Shown: positions 16,681 to 25,697 of the stretch, one piece after another
Position numbering within the stretch: the first letter of the stretch is position 1
Layout of the letters: every line of letters starts with the position of its first letter
NCBI RefSeq assembly: GCF_900129125.1
Contig: NZ_FQVJ01000009.1
Span: 1-64,000 of the forward strand
Length of the DNA: 64,000 nucleotides
Source of the DNA: Acidocella aminolytica 101 = DSM 11237
GTDB lineage: Bacteria; Pseudomonadota; Alphaproteobacteria; Acetobacterales; Acetobacteraceae
Direction: 5' to 3'
Program-made: the position numbers and the translations under genes
Notes under the pieces: model-generated
Seen by the model: only the letters and a program-made list of their open reading frames with translations
The model's database searches: none
Told to the model about the DNA's origin: nothing

Positions 16681-18911
16681 AGGGCGTTGAATCCGACGGT
16701 TCCAAGAGTTTTGAAATTGAACTGCAGCAGTACCAGCGTGCTGCCATTGTCCAGATTGAAGGAGGTATAGCGCTTATAGAAGATCAAATTGACCCCGAAG
16801 CAGTCATTCTGCCAGCCCGCGGCGGCGTTGATCTCGTCAAACTGGCTGGTTTCGAGGTTGCGCTGCATGCCGCCGGAAAGACTCCACGGGCCGAAATGGG
16901 TGGAAACGCTGGCCGTGATTTCCTTGCGGGATGTGAAATAGGCGGCGGGCGGGTCGAGATTGATGACTTGCCCTTGTACGGTATTGTCGTACAGCGCGTA
17001 GGGGTTGGTGCTGGTGTAGAGATAGCCGGTGGAGAAATTCAGTGGTCCGGTGGAGAAATTGGCGGCCAGATCGGTCATTCGGTTGCCGAAGCTCTTATGT
17101 GAGAGGCGGCCATGATAAGCGAGATTGAACCAGGGGGTTGGAGCGACCTCCAGCCCAGCGACGATGTCCGAGACATTATCCTGAAGCCCTGAGGCCGGCA
17201 GGTACACGTAATCTTTATGGAAGCGGTAAGACTGGCCGATTAACCCGTCCACAGTCATGCCGCGCGGCAGATACCAGGCGGCGTGCAGGGCGTAATCCAC
17301 CCGAGCGCCGCCTTCTAGCCGGTCGATGCCCGGGTAGCGGTTGAGGGCAAAGAGATTTGCGGTGGAGAATTCGAGATCAAGGCTGTCCTCGTTCGGGATT
17401 TTATAATTCTCCGAAATGCCGGTGACGGGAGAGGCAACGAACTGCACGATCGGCTCGATCAGCTGGCTGCCCCAATGCGCGGTTGAGCGAATAAAGGGCC
17501 AACGCAGCATCACTGCGCCGTAGGGCTGCGCCCGGCCGATGCTGCTTTGCTGGATAGTGCTGTAATTGGGCTGCTGGTTAAGCTTGTCGGCATTGTAATA
17601 GGCGGCATCAAGCTGCAGGCGCGCGGTGCCGGTAATGCCCTCCGGCAGCATGAAGGGCACGCTGTAAGACGGGATGAAGGCCAGCCGCCTAGTGTTGGTG
17701 CCTACATTCCTCATTACGTTAAAGACGTTCATATTCAGCCGGAAGGTGCCGCCGAGCAAGCGGTCGGGCTGAGAGACGAAATGATATTGCCCATAAGGTG
17801 CGACGATGGGCAACTCGCTCTGGTTTACCGAGGCGACGAGGCCCTGATAGGTCTGTGCGTCGAGCCGCGCATAGGACCCGGCGCCGAAGCCTTCCACATA
17901 GATATTGCTCTCCAGATAGGACGCATTCGGCAGGATACTGAAGTCGTCCAGATATTGCGGGTTGGAGGCACGGTTGAAGGAGAAGCCGGTGCGCCAGTTA
18001 TTATTGATGTCGAACGTGCCGTTGGCGAAAATCGAGTTGCCGAAATGCCCTCGGTCCCGTCCACCGGAGAGCTTTACGTCCAGATAGCCGTGATTGAAGG
18101 ATTCGCGGTAGTCTGCCTTCAGCGCAGGGCCCTGCTTGGTGGCTAGAACCGGGGCCAGCGTGAGGTCCGCAGATTTGCCGAGCGTGATGTAATAAGGAAT
18201 GATCGCGAACGCGCCGAGCTGCGAGGTGGCGCCTGCGGAGGGGATGAGCAGCCCTGTCTGGCGTTTCACCGATGGGTCGGGTTCCGTCATGTAAGGAAGC
18301 CAGAAGACCGGCACGCCCTTTAAAAGCAGGGTCGCGTTGCGGAACTCGATCATTTTATGTTCGAGGTCGCGCGTGGCGCTGGTGGCGCGGATGGCCCAGG
18401 TGGGGGGCGAGCGAGGATCACTTTTGCACAGATTGCAGGCAGAATAGACGGGCTTGGACAGCTCGTCGATCTTTCCGTTATAGCGGCGCGCGCCATTGGC
18501 GATGATGCGGGCATTCTCCGCCAGCCGCGCGGCGACGAATTTCATCACCGCGTTCTTCATGTTGTCGGAGAGCACGACATGGTCTGCATAAACTGTTTCG
18601 CCGCCTGGCTGCACCAGCGCCACATGGCCGGAGGCGGTGACCACATTGGTCTTGCGGTTGATGGTTATCTTGTCCGCATGCAGGGTCTGGCCGTTTTGGA
18701 GGGCAGTCACATGGCCGGAGGCAATGATGAGATTTCCGGTTTTGTCGTAAGTCAGGCTATCCGCGGTGAAGCTGACCGGCGCGTTTTTGTTGCCCGACGG
18801 CGCCGGGCCGGAGACCAGGGCCCCCACGGATTGCGCCAGGGCGGGGGCGCCCAGGCAGGTGGAGGCGAGAAGCAGCAGGATTCGGCCCGTACGTGTCATG
18901 CGATCAGCCAT
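16677..18911 (-). CDS. lptD: LPS-assembly protein LptD
   Basis: The product is about 744 residues. It inserts lipopolysaccharide into the outer leaflet as a beta-barrel with a plug partner (LptE). A signal peptide (RILLLLASTCLGAPALAQS) is followed by an OstA/LptA-like N-domain at about 45-140 (SFTADSLTYDKTGNLIIASG, VTASGHVALVQPGGETVYAD). The LptD C-terminal barrel region includes PVFWLPYMTEPDPSVKRQTG. The paired cysteine region is CNLCKSD near residue 165, with a late Cys in NDCFGVNLIFYKRYT. The start is either ATG 18911, overlapping the lptG stop by eight bases (ATGGCTGA), or ATG 18899; both give a signal peptide. Confidence 0.9.
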   Translation of the reverse strand: MADRMTRTGRILLLLASTCLGAPALAQSVGALVSGPAPSGNKNAPVSFTADSLTYDKTGNLIIASGHVTALQNGQTLHADKITINRKTNVVTASGHVALVQPGGETVYADHVVLSDNMKNAVMKFVAARLAENARIIANGARRYNGKIDELSKPVYSACNLCKSDPRSPPTWAIRATSATRDLEHKMIEFRNATLLLKGVPVFWLPYMTEPDPSVKRQTGLLIPSAGATSQLGAFAIIPYYITLGKSADLTLAPVLATKQGPALKADYRESFNHGYLDVKLSGGRDRGHFGNSIFANGTFDINNNWRTGFSFNRASNPQYLDDFSILPNASYLESNIYVEGFGAGSYARLDAQTYQGLVASVNQSELPIVAPYGQYHFVSQPDRLLGGTFRLNMNVFNVMRNVGTNTRRLAFIPSYSVPFMLPEGITGTARLQLDAAYYNADKLNQQPNYSTIQQSSIGRAQPYGAVMLRWPFIRSTAHWGSQLIEPIVQFVASPVTGISENYKIPNEDSLDLEFSTANLFALNRYPGIDRLEGGARVDYALHAAWYLPRGMTVDGLIGQSYRFHKDYVYLPASGLQDNVSDIVAGLEVAPTPWFNLAYHGRLSHKSFGNRMTDLAANFSTGPLNFSTGYLYTSTNPYALYDNTVQGQVINLDPPAAYFTSRKEITASVSTHFGPWSLSGGMQRNLETSQFDEINAAAGWQNDCFGVNLIFYKRYTSFNLDNGSTLVLLQFNFKTLGTVGFNAL

Positions 18912-20016
18912 CTTCCAGATGCAGCAACAAGGCAAGCGCCAAAAACAAACCGGAGAGCGCCGGTGCCCAGGCGGCCAGCACCACGGGGATGGCGCCGGAG
19001 GTACCGAACTGGTTGGCGACCTCGGAGACCATGAACAGCGCGAAGCCGAATCCCACGCCGGAGATCAACATAGCGCCCGCGCTGCCGCGCCGCGACGGAC
19101 GCATGGAAAACCCCGCCGCCACCAGCGCCATGGTGGCGCAGAGCAGTGGTAGCGCCAGCAGGGTCTGGAACACCAACTCATGCTGCGTAGCCGAGAAGCC
19201 GGAGCGTTTGAGTAGGTGAATGAAGCCAGGCAGCGCCCAGAAGGACAGTGCGTTGGGGGAGGCGAAGCTCTCTTGCACACGGTTGACAGTGAGGTCCGTC
19301 GGGAAGGTCATGTCCTGCACATGCTTAGGTGGGGCGTCCGGCTGCAGCACCGCGACATCCTGCAGGTCCCAGCTGCCGGGTGAGAGTGTGGCGTGTTGGG
19401 CCTCTAGCCGTTGCAGCAGGCTGGTATCGGAGCTGAGCCGCAGGATGCTGACGTGATTGGCCTGCAAGGAGCGGTTATGCAGCCAGACATTGCTGGCGTG
19501 CAGCACCGCCACGCCGGAGGGGGTAAGGCCCTTATCAGCTTGGCGGACCCAGAGCGAGCCGCCATTGAGCGAGAGTGGCCCGCCGGAGGGCTTGAGGTAG
19601 CTGTTGTCGAGTTGTTCGGCGCGGCCATACATCACCGCGGAAACCGGGCTGAGCGCGGTGGTGCAAAGCCCCCCCAGTAGCCAGGCGACAAATACCGGCG
19701 TAGCCAGGAACTGCCAGGCGGAGATGCCTGCGGCGCGTGCCACCACTAGTTCGGACGAGCGGGCTAGCCGCCAGAAAGCATAGATGCCCCCCAGCAGCAC
19801 CGCGAAGGGGATGATCTGCATGAAGCTCCAGGGTAGGCGCAACGCCTCGATCTCCAGCAGGATGCCGAACGTGGCGCGCGGCGCCGTGGCGGATTCGCGC
19901 AGTAGCTCCAGAAAGTCGAATAAGGCGACAAGCCCGGCCAGCCCGGCCGCCATAGCGAGCACCGCCGTGATGAAATGCCGCCCGAAATAGAGCGAGATGG
20001 TAACCGGCAGTTTCAT
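18904..20016 (-). CDS. lptG: LPS export permease LptG
   Basis: The product has 370 residues, from the YjgP/YjgQ family. It is one of the two inner-membrane permeases that, with the LptB ATPase, extract lipopolysaccharide and push it along the Lpt bridge. Membrane helices lie at about residues 15-35, 55-75, 95-120 and four more after residue 265, with a periplasmic beta-jellyroll between. SELVVARAAGISAWQF is the coupling-helix region and AGFSMRPSRRGSAG precedes the last helices. The start at ATG 20016 overlaps the lptF stop (ATGA); an open frame further upstream belongs to lptF sequence. The lptB gene is not here. Confidence 0.88.
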   Translation of the reverse strand: MKLPVTISLYFGRHFITAVLAMAAGLAGLVALFDFLELLRESATAPRATFGILLEIEALRLPWSFMQIIPFAVLLGGIYAFWRLARSSELVVARAAGISAWQFLATPVFVAWLLGGLCTTALSPVSAVMYGRAEQLDNSYLKPSGGPLSLNGGSLWVRQADKGLTPSGVAVLHASNVWLHNRSLQANHVSILRLSSDTSLLQRLEAQHATLSPGSWDLQDVAVLQPDAPPKHVQDMTFPTDLTVNRVQESFASPNALSFWALPGFIHLLKRSGFSATQHELVFQTLLALPLLCATMALVAAGFSMRPSRRGSAGAMLISGVGFGFALFMVSEVANQFGTSGAIPVVLAAWAPALSGLFLALALLLHLEDG

Positions 20017-21119
20017 GCGCGCGGGGCGCCTTGGCGCAGCAGCAGGAACAGCCCGGTGATGGGCGGCACCAGTACCCAGATCCACATTAATGGCAGCAAG
20101 GCCGTGTTGCGCGCGGCGAGGTTGCTGACCCCAAGCCCCAGCGCCACCAGTCCGGTGACAATGGCCACTGCGCCGACCACTCGTGCCAGCCCGCCATGGC
20201 GCCGGAACCCGCCGCCCAATGCGGCCACCAGCGCCACCAGCGTATAGCCAAGGGTGGAAAGCGGCGCGGACAGGCGGCGTTGGGCTTCCACCTTCCATTT
20301 GTCGCGGTCATCCTTGGGTAGATTGGCGGGGGGCCGGAACAGCTGGGACAAGGGTTTTTCGGCCGCGTCGTCACTAACTGGGTTGCCTGCCTGCGCGGCC
20401 TTGGCCAGAGATAGGGTGTTGCGTTTGAAGGTCAGCATGTCGAGCTGCCCGGTTTTGGGGTCGATCTGCTCGCGCGAGCCGTCTTGCAGGACCACCACGG
20501 GGCCGGTGCCGGAACTGATCAGCTCCCCTGTGCGGGCTAGAATAGTGGCCGGTGCGCTGGGGTTGCGGTTATCCTCGATGATGATGCCCTTGAGCCCGCC
20601 ATTGGCGGTGCGGGACTGCACATAGACCATGATATTGTTGGAAACTGGGGTAAAGACGCCCGGCTCCAGCAGAAACGCGGCGATCTGGTTGCGGATCTCA
20701 TATTGATAGGTGCGGAACACGGAAAGCGTCCAGGGCACCACGCTCAGGCTGAGCCCGTAGCCAATGATGGTGGTGGCCAGCGCCAGAATCATCGCCGGGC
20801 GGGCGAGCCGTGAATCCGACAGGCCCAGTCCGCGCATGATGGTCATTTCCCTGTCACCGGAAAGGCGGACGTAAATGAACAGCACCACGATGAAGCAGGT
20901 GATGGGCAGGATGGTGGACAAAAAGCTGGGCACCAGCAGCGCCGTGAGCTTTACGAACACAAAGGGCGATAGCCCATGGCTGACGATGATCTGGATGAAG
21001 CGCAGCGACTGGGTCAACCAGATCAGCGCCACAAGACCCGTGGTCACCAGCAGTAGGGCCAGGACAAGCTGGCCCAATACATATCGGTCTAGGCGGTGGA
21101 GGGAAAACAGGGCAGGCAT
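20013..21119 (-). CDS. lptF: LPS export permease LptF
   Basis: The product has 368 residues. It is the partner of LptG in the LptB2FG transporter. It starts with HRLDRYVLGQLVLALLLVTT, the usual opening of the family, then FVFVKLTALLVPSFLSTILP and the coupling helix SGDREMTIMRGLGLS. A periplasmic domain of about 130 residues and three C-terminal helices follow. It is the first gene of a minus-strand operon lptF-lptG-lptD-surA-yqaA with short overlaps throughout. The upstream region contains two TGTTG-N6-CAAC(A) dyads that may regulate it. Confidence 0.9.
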   Translation of the reverse strand: MPALFSLHRLDRYVLGQLVLALLLVTTGLVALIWLTQSLRFIQIIVSHGLSPFVFVKLTALLVPSFLSTILPITCFIVVLFIYVRLSGDREMTIMRGLGLSDSRLARPAMILALATTIIGYGLSLSVVPWTLSVFRTYQYEIRNQIAAFLLEPGVFTPVSNNIMVYVQSRTANGGLKGIIIEDNRNPSAPATILARTGELISSGTGPVVVLQDGSREQIDPKTGQLDMLTFKRNTLSLAKAAQAGNPVSDDAAEKPLSQLFRPPANLPKDDRDKWKVEAQRRLSAPLSTLGYTLVALVAALGGGFRRHGGLARVVGAVAIVTGLVALGLGVSNLAARNTALLPLMWIWVLVPPITGLFLLLRQGAPRA

Positions 21120-21378
21120 CTCGGTGGTGGTTATCCGGGTTCATCTCTGGCGGGGCAAGCCCAGTATGGCAAGGGCGGCGGGCTGCATGAAACATGACGT
21201 GACGAAACAGTGTGGAAAAGGCAAAATAATGTGTTGCAGTTCCAACAGAAAAAATGTTGTATCTCCAACGTATTTCAGAGGATGTTTGGAGCATGTTGTT
21301 GGAAGCCACACGCCTCCCAGGGCGAAAACAGGATGTTTCATTGACGCGCAGGCCAACTACGGCGTGGTTTGAGGTCGT
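21120..21378. other. Intergenic region between lptF and aminotransferase homologue
   Basis: 259 bases, clearly more AT-rich than the flanks from about 21190 to 21320. It must hold the promoters of two divergent units. Apart from the dyads at 21232-21270 I see no gene in it. Confidence 0.7.
21232..21270. promoter_or_regulatory. Two tandem TGTTG-N6-CAAC dyads, candidate operators
   Basis: TGTTG-CAGTTC-CAACA (21232-21247) is a perfect 5-6-5 inverted repeat. TGTTG-TATCTC-CAACG (21255-21270) repeats it with one mismatch, with starts 23 bases apart. A third half site (TGTTGTTGG) follows near 21294. The arrangement suggests cooperative binding of a dimeric regulator. Confidence 0.55.
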
Positions 21379-22614
21379 GTGTCGAGCTTGAGGGCCCTGC
21401 ATGCCGCGATGCGGTATCAGGATCTGCCGGAGACGCTGGTACGGGGCGAAGGCGTTTACCTATATGATACGGAAGGCCGGCGGTATCTGGATTTCGCGGC
21501 GGGCGCGCCGGTGGCGGGGCATGGGCACCCTGAAATTGTCTCCGCCATGGCCGCTCAGGCTGCGACGCTGAACACAGCCGCACGGTGCCTCACCGGCCTG
21601 GAAGAAGGCTATGCGGCCCGGGTGCTGAAATATTTTCCGGCGCCGCTGGAGCGGTTCATTATGACCTGCTCGGGAGGGGAGAGCGTGGATCTGGCATTGC
21701 GGGCAGCTCGGGCCGTGACCGGGCGGCGTGGGATTATCGTTACGCGGGGGGCCAGCCATGGCGGGTTGGCGGCGGTGGACATCTCTCCGGCGTTGATGGG
21801 CGAGGAATTGCCGCCTTATGTGCGGACAATTCCGGCTCCTGACCCGGCCCTGGCGGGCGGGAGGGCATTAGAGGCGTGGTTCGCGGCCCAGGTGGAAGAG
21901 GCCGCTACCGCGCTGGCAGCGGTGGGTGAGGGCGTGGCCGCGCTGGTGCTGGACAGCGCCTTTGCCACGGACGGTGTTTTTGTGGACCCGCCGGGTTTGT
22001 GGGCGGCGGCGGCCACGGCTGTGCGGAGGGGTGGCGGGCTGGTGATTGCCGATGAAACCCAGACCGGGCCGGGCCGCACCGGGGCGATGTGGGCGTTTCT
22101 CCGGCATGGGGTGGTGCCGGATATCGTGACGCTGGGGCAGGCATTGGGGAATGCCTACCCGATGGGCGGCGTGGTGATGCGCCAAGATCATTTTGCCCGC
22201 GCGGTGGAACGCGTGCCGGGGCTGGCGCATGTGGGCGGCAGCCCGGTGGCGGCGGCGGCCGGGCTCGCGATGCTGGATGTGATCCAGGCCGAGGGGCTAT
22301 TGCGCAATGCCGTGCGTATAGGGGACAGCCTGCGGCGCGGGTTGGAAACGCTGGCGCGGCAATATGCGTGCATGGGCCCCATCAGGGGGGCGGGGCTGGT
22401 GCTTGGGTTTGATGTTCTGAATCAGGACAAAAAGACCCCGGACCCTGAAGGGGCGCGGCGTTTGGCCGTGGCGTTGCGCCGGAGTTTTGTTCTTACCAGC
22501 CTAGCCGGGTTAGAGGGCCAAGCTCTGCGGATTAGCCCGCCGCTCTGTGTTTCAGCCAGCCAGACCGAGCTTTTTCTGACGATTTTAGGGGCAGCTTTGG
22601 CCTCGGTTGGGTAA
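21379..22614 (+). CDS. Class III aminotransferase homologue lacking the PLP-binding lysine
   Basis: The product has 411 residues, normal for class III (ornithine/GABA-type) PLP enzymes. It shows the usual landmarks: YLYDTEGRRYLDFAAGAPVA, GHGHPEIVSAM, CSGGESVDLALRAARAVTG, and the Asp motif ADETQTGPGRTG. In the active-site segment the family reads T-L-G-K-x-L-G-N-x-P. Here it reads TLGQALGNAYPMGG, so the Schiff-base lysine is Gln (residue 254, codon CAG at 22138-22140). Without it, normal transamination should fail, so the protein may be inactive or do something else. The start is GTG 21379 with GAGG five bases ahead. It is followed by purF with no shared function evident. Confidence 0.8.
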   Translation: MSSLRALHAAMRYQDLPETLVRGEGVYLYDTEGRRYLDFAAGAPVAGHGHPEIVSAMAAQAATLNTAARCLTGLEEGYAARVLKYFPAPLERFIMTCSGGESVDLALRAARAVTGRRGIIVTRGASHGGLAAVDISPALMGEELPPYVRTIPAPDPALAGGRALEAWFAAQVEEAATALAAVGEGVAALVLDSAFATDGVFVDPPGLWAAAATAVRRGGGLVIADETQTGPGRTGAMWAFLRHGVVPDIVTLGQALGNAYPMGGVVMRQDHFARAVERVPGLAHVGGSPVAAAAGLAMLDVIQAEGLLRNAVRIGDSLRRGLETLARQYACMGPIRGAGLVLGFDVLNQDKKTPDPEGARRLAVALRRSFVLTSLAGLEGQALRISPPLCVSASQTELFLTILGAALASVG

Positions 22615-22710
22615 ACTGTGTGAGTGTGGGTCCTCTTATGCGTCGCCGCGCCTCGACATATGGCTGTCACATCGCTAGTTGGTGGCGCGAATGAGCAAGG
22701 CGGGACCAGC

Positions 22711-24162
22711 ATGATCGACGACGACAAGCCCCATGAGGAATGTGGCGTATTCGGCGCTTGGAACGTGGCGGACGCGGCGGCGATCACGGCACTCGGGCTG
22801 CATGCGCTTCAACATCGCGGCCAGGAAGCCACCGGCATAGTTACCCATGACGGGGTGCGCTTTCACTCCCACAAAGGGCTGGGGCTGGTGGGCGATAATT
22901 ACGGCGATGCCAAGGTGATGGCTGGGCTGCCCGGTCCGAGGGCCATTGGCCATAACCGCTACGCCACCACGGGCGACACGGTGCTGCGTAACGTGCAGCC
23001 GCTGTTCGCGGAATTCGAGTTTGGCGGTTTTGCGGTTGGCCATAACGGCAACCTCACCAACGCGCATACGCTGCGCAAGGCACTCACCCGCCGGGGGTGC
23101 TTGTTCCAGTCCACTATGGACTCGGAAGTGTTCGTGCATCTGATCGCGATTTCACTTTATTCTAATGTGGTGGATCGGCTGATCGACGCGATCAAGCAGG
23201 TGATCGGCGCGTACTCCTTGGTCGCGCTGACCAATGAGCACTTGATTGGCGTGCGTGACCCGCTGGGCGTGCGGCCGCTGGTGCTGGGCAAGCTGAGCGG
23301 CGCGGATGGCAAGGCGGGCTGGGTGCTCTCCTCCGAAAGCTGCGGGCTGGATATCGTTGGCGCGGAGTTTGTGCGCGATGTTGAGCCGGGTGAGATCGTG
23401 CTGATTGACGATAGCGGCGTGCAGAGCATCAAGCCCTTCACTCCGCAGAAGCCGCGCTTTTGCGTGTTTGAATATATTTATTTTGCGCGGCCGGATTCCC
23501 TTATGGAAGGCAACTCCGTTTACAGCGCGCGCAAGAAGATTGGCGCGCAGCTGGCCATGGAAGCGCCCGCCGAGGCAGATGTGGTGGTGCCTGTACCTGA
23601 TTCCGGCGTTCCCGCCGCTATGGGTTTCGCGGAAGCCTCTGGCATCAATTTCGAGCTGGGCATCATCCGCAACCATTATGTGGGGCGTACCTTCATCGAG
23701 CCGACCGATCAGATCCGGCATCTTGGCGTGCGGCTTAAACATTCGGCAAACCGTGCCATGATTGAGGGCAAGCGTGTCGTGCTGGTAGATGATTCCATTG
23801 TGCGTGGGACTACCAGTAAGAAAATTGTGGAGATGGTGCGCCAGGCCGGGGCGAAGGAAGTGCATATGCGCATCGCCGGACCGCCGACCACCCATTCCTG
23901 CTTCTACGGTATCGATACGCCGGAGCGCGGCAAACTGCTGGCGGCCCGCAACTCCGTTGACGAAATGGCGAAGTTGATTGGTGTAGACAGCCTTTCTTTC
24001 ATTACCATCGACGGGCTTTATAAGGCGCTGGGCAAGCCAGGGCGCGATGCATTGTCCCCTGCTTTCTGCGATGCCTGCTTCACAGGCGATTACCCGATTG
24101 CGCTGACCGATAATAACGAGGCACGCGATACACAGCCCAGCCTTTTGGCTGAAATGAGCTGA
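22711..24162 (+). CDS. purF: Amidophosphoribosyltransferase
   Basis: The product has 483 residues. It makes 5-phosphoribosylamine from PRPP and glutamine, the first step of purine synthesis. After a short propeptide the catalytic cysteine is C11 (EECGVFGAW), exposed by self-cleavage in this family. The class II glutaminase domain continues with HRGQEATGIV, GHNRYATTGD and GHNGNLTNAHTL. The phosphoribosyltransferase half has PVPDSGVPAAMGFAEASG and the PRPP loop VVLVDDSIVRGTTS. I chose ATG 22711, the last Met before the conserved block; an in-frame extension of up to 29 codons is possible. cvpA, often beside purF, is 14 kb away here. A strong terminator follows. Confidence 0.95.
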   Translation: MIDDDKPHEECGVFGAWNVADAAAITALGLHALQHRGQEATGIVTHDGVRFHSHKGLGLVGDNYGDAKVMAGLPGPRAIGHNRYATTGDTVLRNVQPLFAEFEFGGFAVGHNGNLTNAHTLRKALTRRGCLFQSTMDSEVFVHLIAISLYSNVVDRLIDAIKQVIGAYSLVALTNEHLIGVRDPLGVRPLVLGKLSGADGKAGWVLSSESCGLDIVGAEFVRDVEPGEIVLIDDSGVQSIKPFTPQKPRFCVFEYIYFARPDSLMEGNSVYSARKKIGAQLAMEAPAEADVVVPVPDSGVPAAMGFAEASGINFELGIIRNHYVGRTFIEPTDQIRHLGVRLKHSANRAMIEGKRVVLVDDSIVRGTTSKKIVEMVRQAGAKEVHMRIAGPPTTHSCFYGIDTPERGKLLAARNSVDEMAKLIGVDSLSFITIDGLYKALGKPGRDALSPAFCDACFTGDYPIALTDNNEARDTQPSLLAEMS

Positions 24163-24184
24163 AAACCGGACCCGACGGCTTTTG

Positions 24185-24213
24185 AAAAAACCCCGCCTAA
24201 AGCGGGGTTTTTT
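24185..24213 (+). terminator. Rho-independent terminator after purF
   Basis: CCCCGC, CTAAA loop, GCGGGG, then a run of T, with matching A residues upstream. It is a classic strong terminator, usable in either direction. Confidence 0.9.
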
Positions 24214-24493
24214 GTGCCCAGTGGGATTGATATGAATGCACAAAAGTAAAGCTTCGGAAATATTAAAGCTATAAACTCAAGCGCCTATGCCCCAAAATGT
24301 GTCATTTCAGCCACAGGCTCCCCGCAAAGCGAAATGCTGTGCTGTTTGAACTGGCGCTCTAGAATGGTTGGCATGTAGATTGCGAATTGGTTACCGTCGA
24401 TGGCGCATGTTCAGGCGATTTTCCGTTGCTTGTGGCGCTGTCGGATTACGCTTTAGGCATCACGCGCGGAAAAATGCGCACTGAGGAGGCATA
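24214..24493. other. Leader region of the porin gene
   Basis: 280 bases without a credible gene. It is AT-richer near 24236-24285 and must include the porin promoter, but no convincing -35/-10 pair stands out. A good ribosome binding site (GAGGAGG) precedes the porin ATG. Confidence 0.6.
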
Positions 24494-25642
24494 ATGATTA
24501 AGATGCGTCGGCAACTTCTGGGACTGGGCTTTATGGCTGCGTCCTCTCTTATGGCTATGAATGCGGCTCACGCAATGAACGGCCCGACCGCGATTAAGAT
24601 CGATGGCGGCCCACTTGGTACTCTTGAGCTTAGCGGTGGCATGGACGGTTACGGCTCCTACACCTCCGGCCTCGCGGGGCATCAGCCGGATACCGGCATG
24701 AATGTTGGCAGCGCGCTGATCAATTTGGAGAAGACTTCCGGCGTTCTGCAGTACACTATTGAAGTTGGTTCCAATGGTGGAGCGATTCCGGTGGGCACGC
24801 TGTTCAGCCGCCCGGGTCAGACCAGCATCAGCAAGTTCAAGACCGGCCCGCTTTATGCCGGTTACATCACCGTTGCGCCGACTGATTCGCCGGTGACCTT
24901 CTCCGCCGGTATGATCGGCTCCGTAGAAGGTTACGAGTCCGGCATCGACTGGAATAATGCCACCCAGATGGTCACCGATATCTGGTATGTGGAGAACAGC
25001 CAGTCCAAGGGCGTGTCCGCGACCTACAGCCAAGGCCCGCTGACCGCCACGGTTGAATTCGGCGATGGCTGGGACACCAATGTGTTCAACTTCCTGCAAG
25101 CCTCCGTTGATTACAGCTTCGACGATAATAACTCACTGTATGTGTATTATGGTGGCAATCTCGGCCGCACCACCGGCCCGAACGTGACCTCTTACGGCTC
25201 GCAGGTTGGAAGCATCACCAATCTTATCAACTCCCAGATGTTCGGCGCGTTCTATAGCTGGACTCATGGCAACCTGAACTTGGTGCCGGAAGTGCAGTAT
25301 GTGTACGCCAAGCCGGACGCGAAGGCGAACATCAGCAAGTACACCTCCAACTTCGGTGCGGCTGTGTTTGCTGACTATAGCTTCGCCAACACCCCGTACT
25401 CCATCGGCGGTTGGGTGCAGTATGAAAAGTCCATCGGCAGCCAGTATGCTTGGTTCGTCACTCCGAACGATCAGGCCGTTGGCTTGGCCGTCTCCCCGAC
25501 TTGGCAGTATAAGGACGTTTTTGCCCGCGTGAACGCTGGTGCGAACTACCTGCTGACCAAGACCAGCGGTGGCGGTTATGGTAACAGCGGCAATGGCAAC
25601 TTTCAGTTTGTTGGCACTCTGGAAGCTGGCTTACTGTTCTAA
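24494..25642 (+). CDS. Outer-membrane beta-barrel porin
   Basis: The product has 382 residues. A signal peptide (LLGLGFMAASSLMAMNAAHA) precedes the mature protein. The body alternates polar and hydrophobic residues with many Gly, Tyr, Ser and Asn, as in 14- to 16-stranded porins, for example NNSLYVYYGGNLGRT and YSIGGWVQYEKSIGSQYAWF. It ends in EAGLLF; a C-terminal Phe is the signal for Bam assembly. It resembles the outer-membrane beta-barrel (OMP_b-brl_3-type) proteins common in acetic acid bacteria. Solute preference is unknown. It is a single gene with its own terminator and strong ribosome binding site, as expected of an abundant protein. Confidence 0.82.
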   Translation: MIKMRRQLLGLGFMAASSLMAMNAAHAMNGPTAIKIDGGPLGTLELSGGMDGYGSYTSGLAGHQPDTGMNVGSALINLEKTSGVLQYTIEVGSNGGAIPVGTLFSRPGQTSISKFKTGPLYAGYITVAPTDSPVTFSAGMIGSVEGYESGIDWNNATQMVTDIWYVENSQSKGVSATYSQGPLTATVEFGDGWDTNVFNFLQASVDYSFDDNNSLYVYYGGNLGRTTGPNVTSYGSQVGSITNLINSQMFGAFYSWTHGNLNLVPEVQYVYAKPDAKANISKYTSNFGAAVFADYSFANTPYSIGGWVQYEKSIGSQYAWFVTPNDQAVGLAVSPTWQYKDVFARVNAGANYLLTKTSGGGYGNSGNGNFQFVGTLEAGLLF

Positions 25643-25663
25643 TCGAAACAATTTGCCGAAATG

Positions 25664-25694
25664 GAAAGGCCGGAGCAATGCTTCGGCCTTTTTG
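25664..25694 (+). terminator. Terminator after porin
   Basis: AAGGCCGGAGC and GCTTCGGCCTT pair with one mismatch across a short loop, followed by five T. It also serves the convergent gene, which ends four bases later. Confidence 0.85.
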
Positions 25695-25697
25695 CGT

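Noticed and set aside
23152-24243. 363-codon minus-strand frame across purF
   Set aside because: Antisense shadow in a GC-rich genome; purF is unmistakable on the other strand.
24340-24400. Promoter pair upstream of the porin (TTGAAC and TAGAAT)
   Set aside because: Spacing is only about nine bases; no acceptable -35/-10 pair, so none was called.
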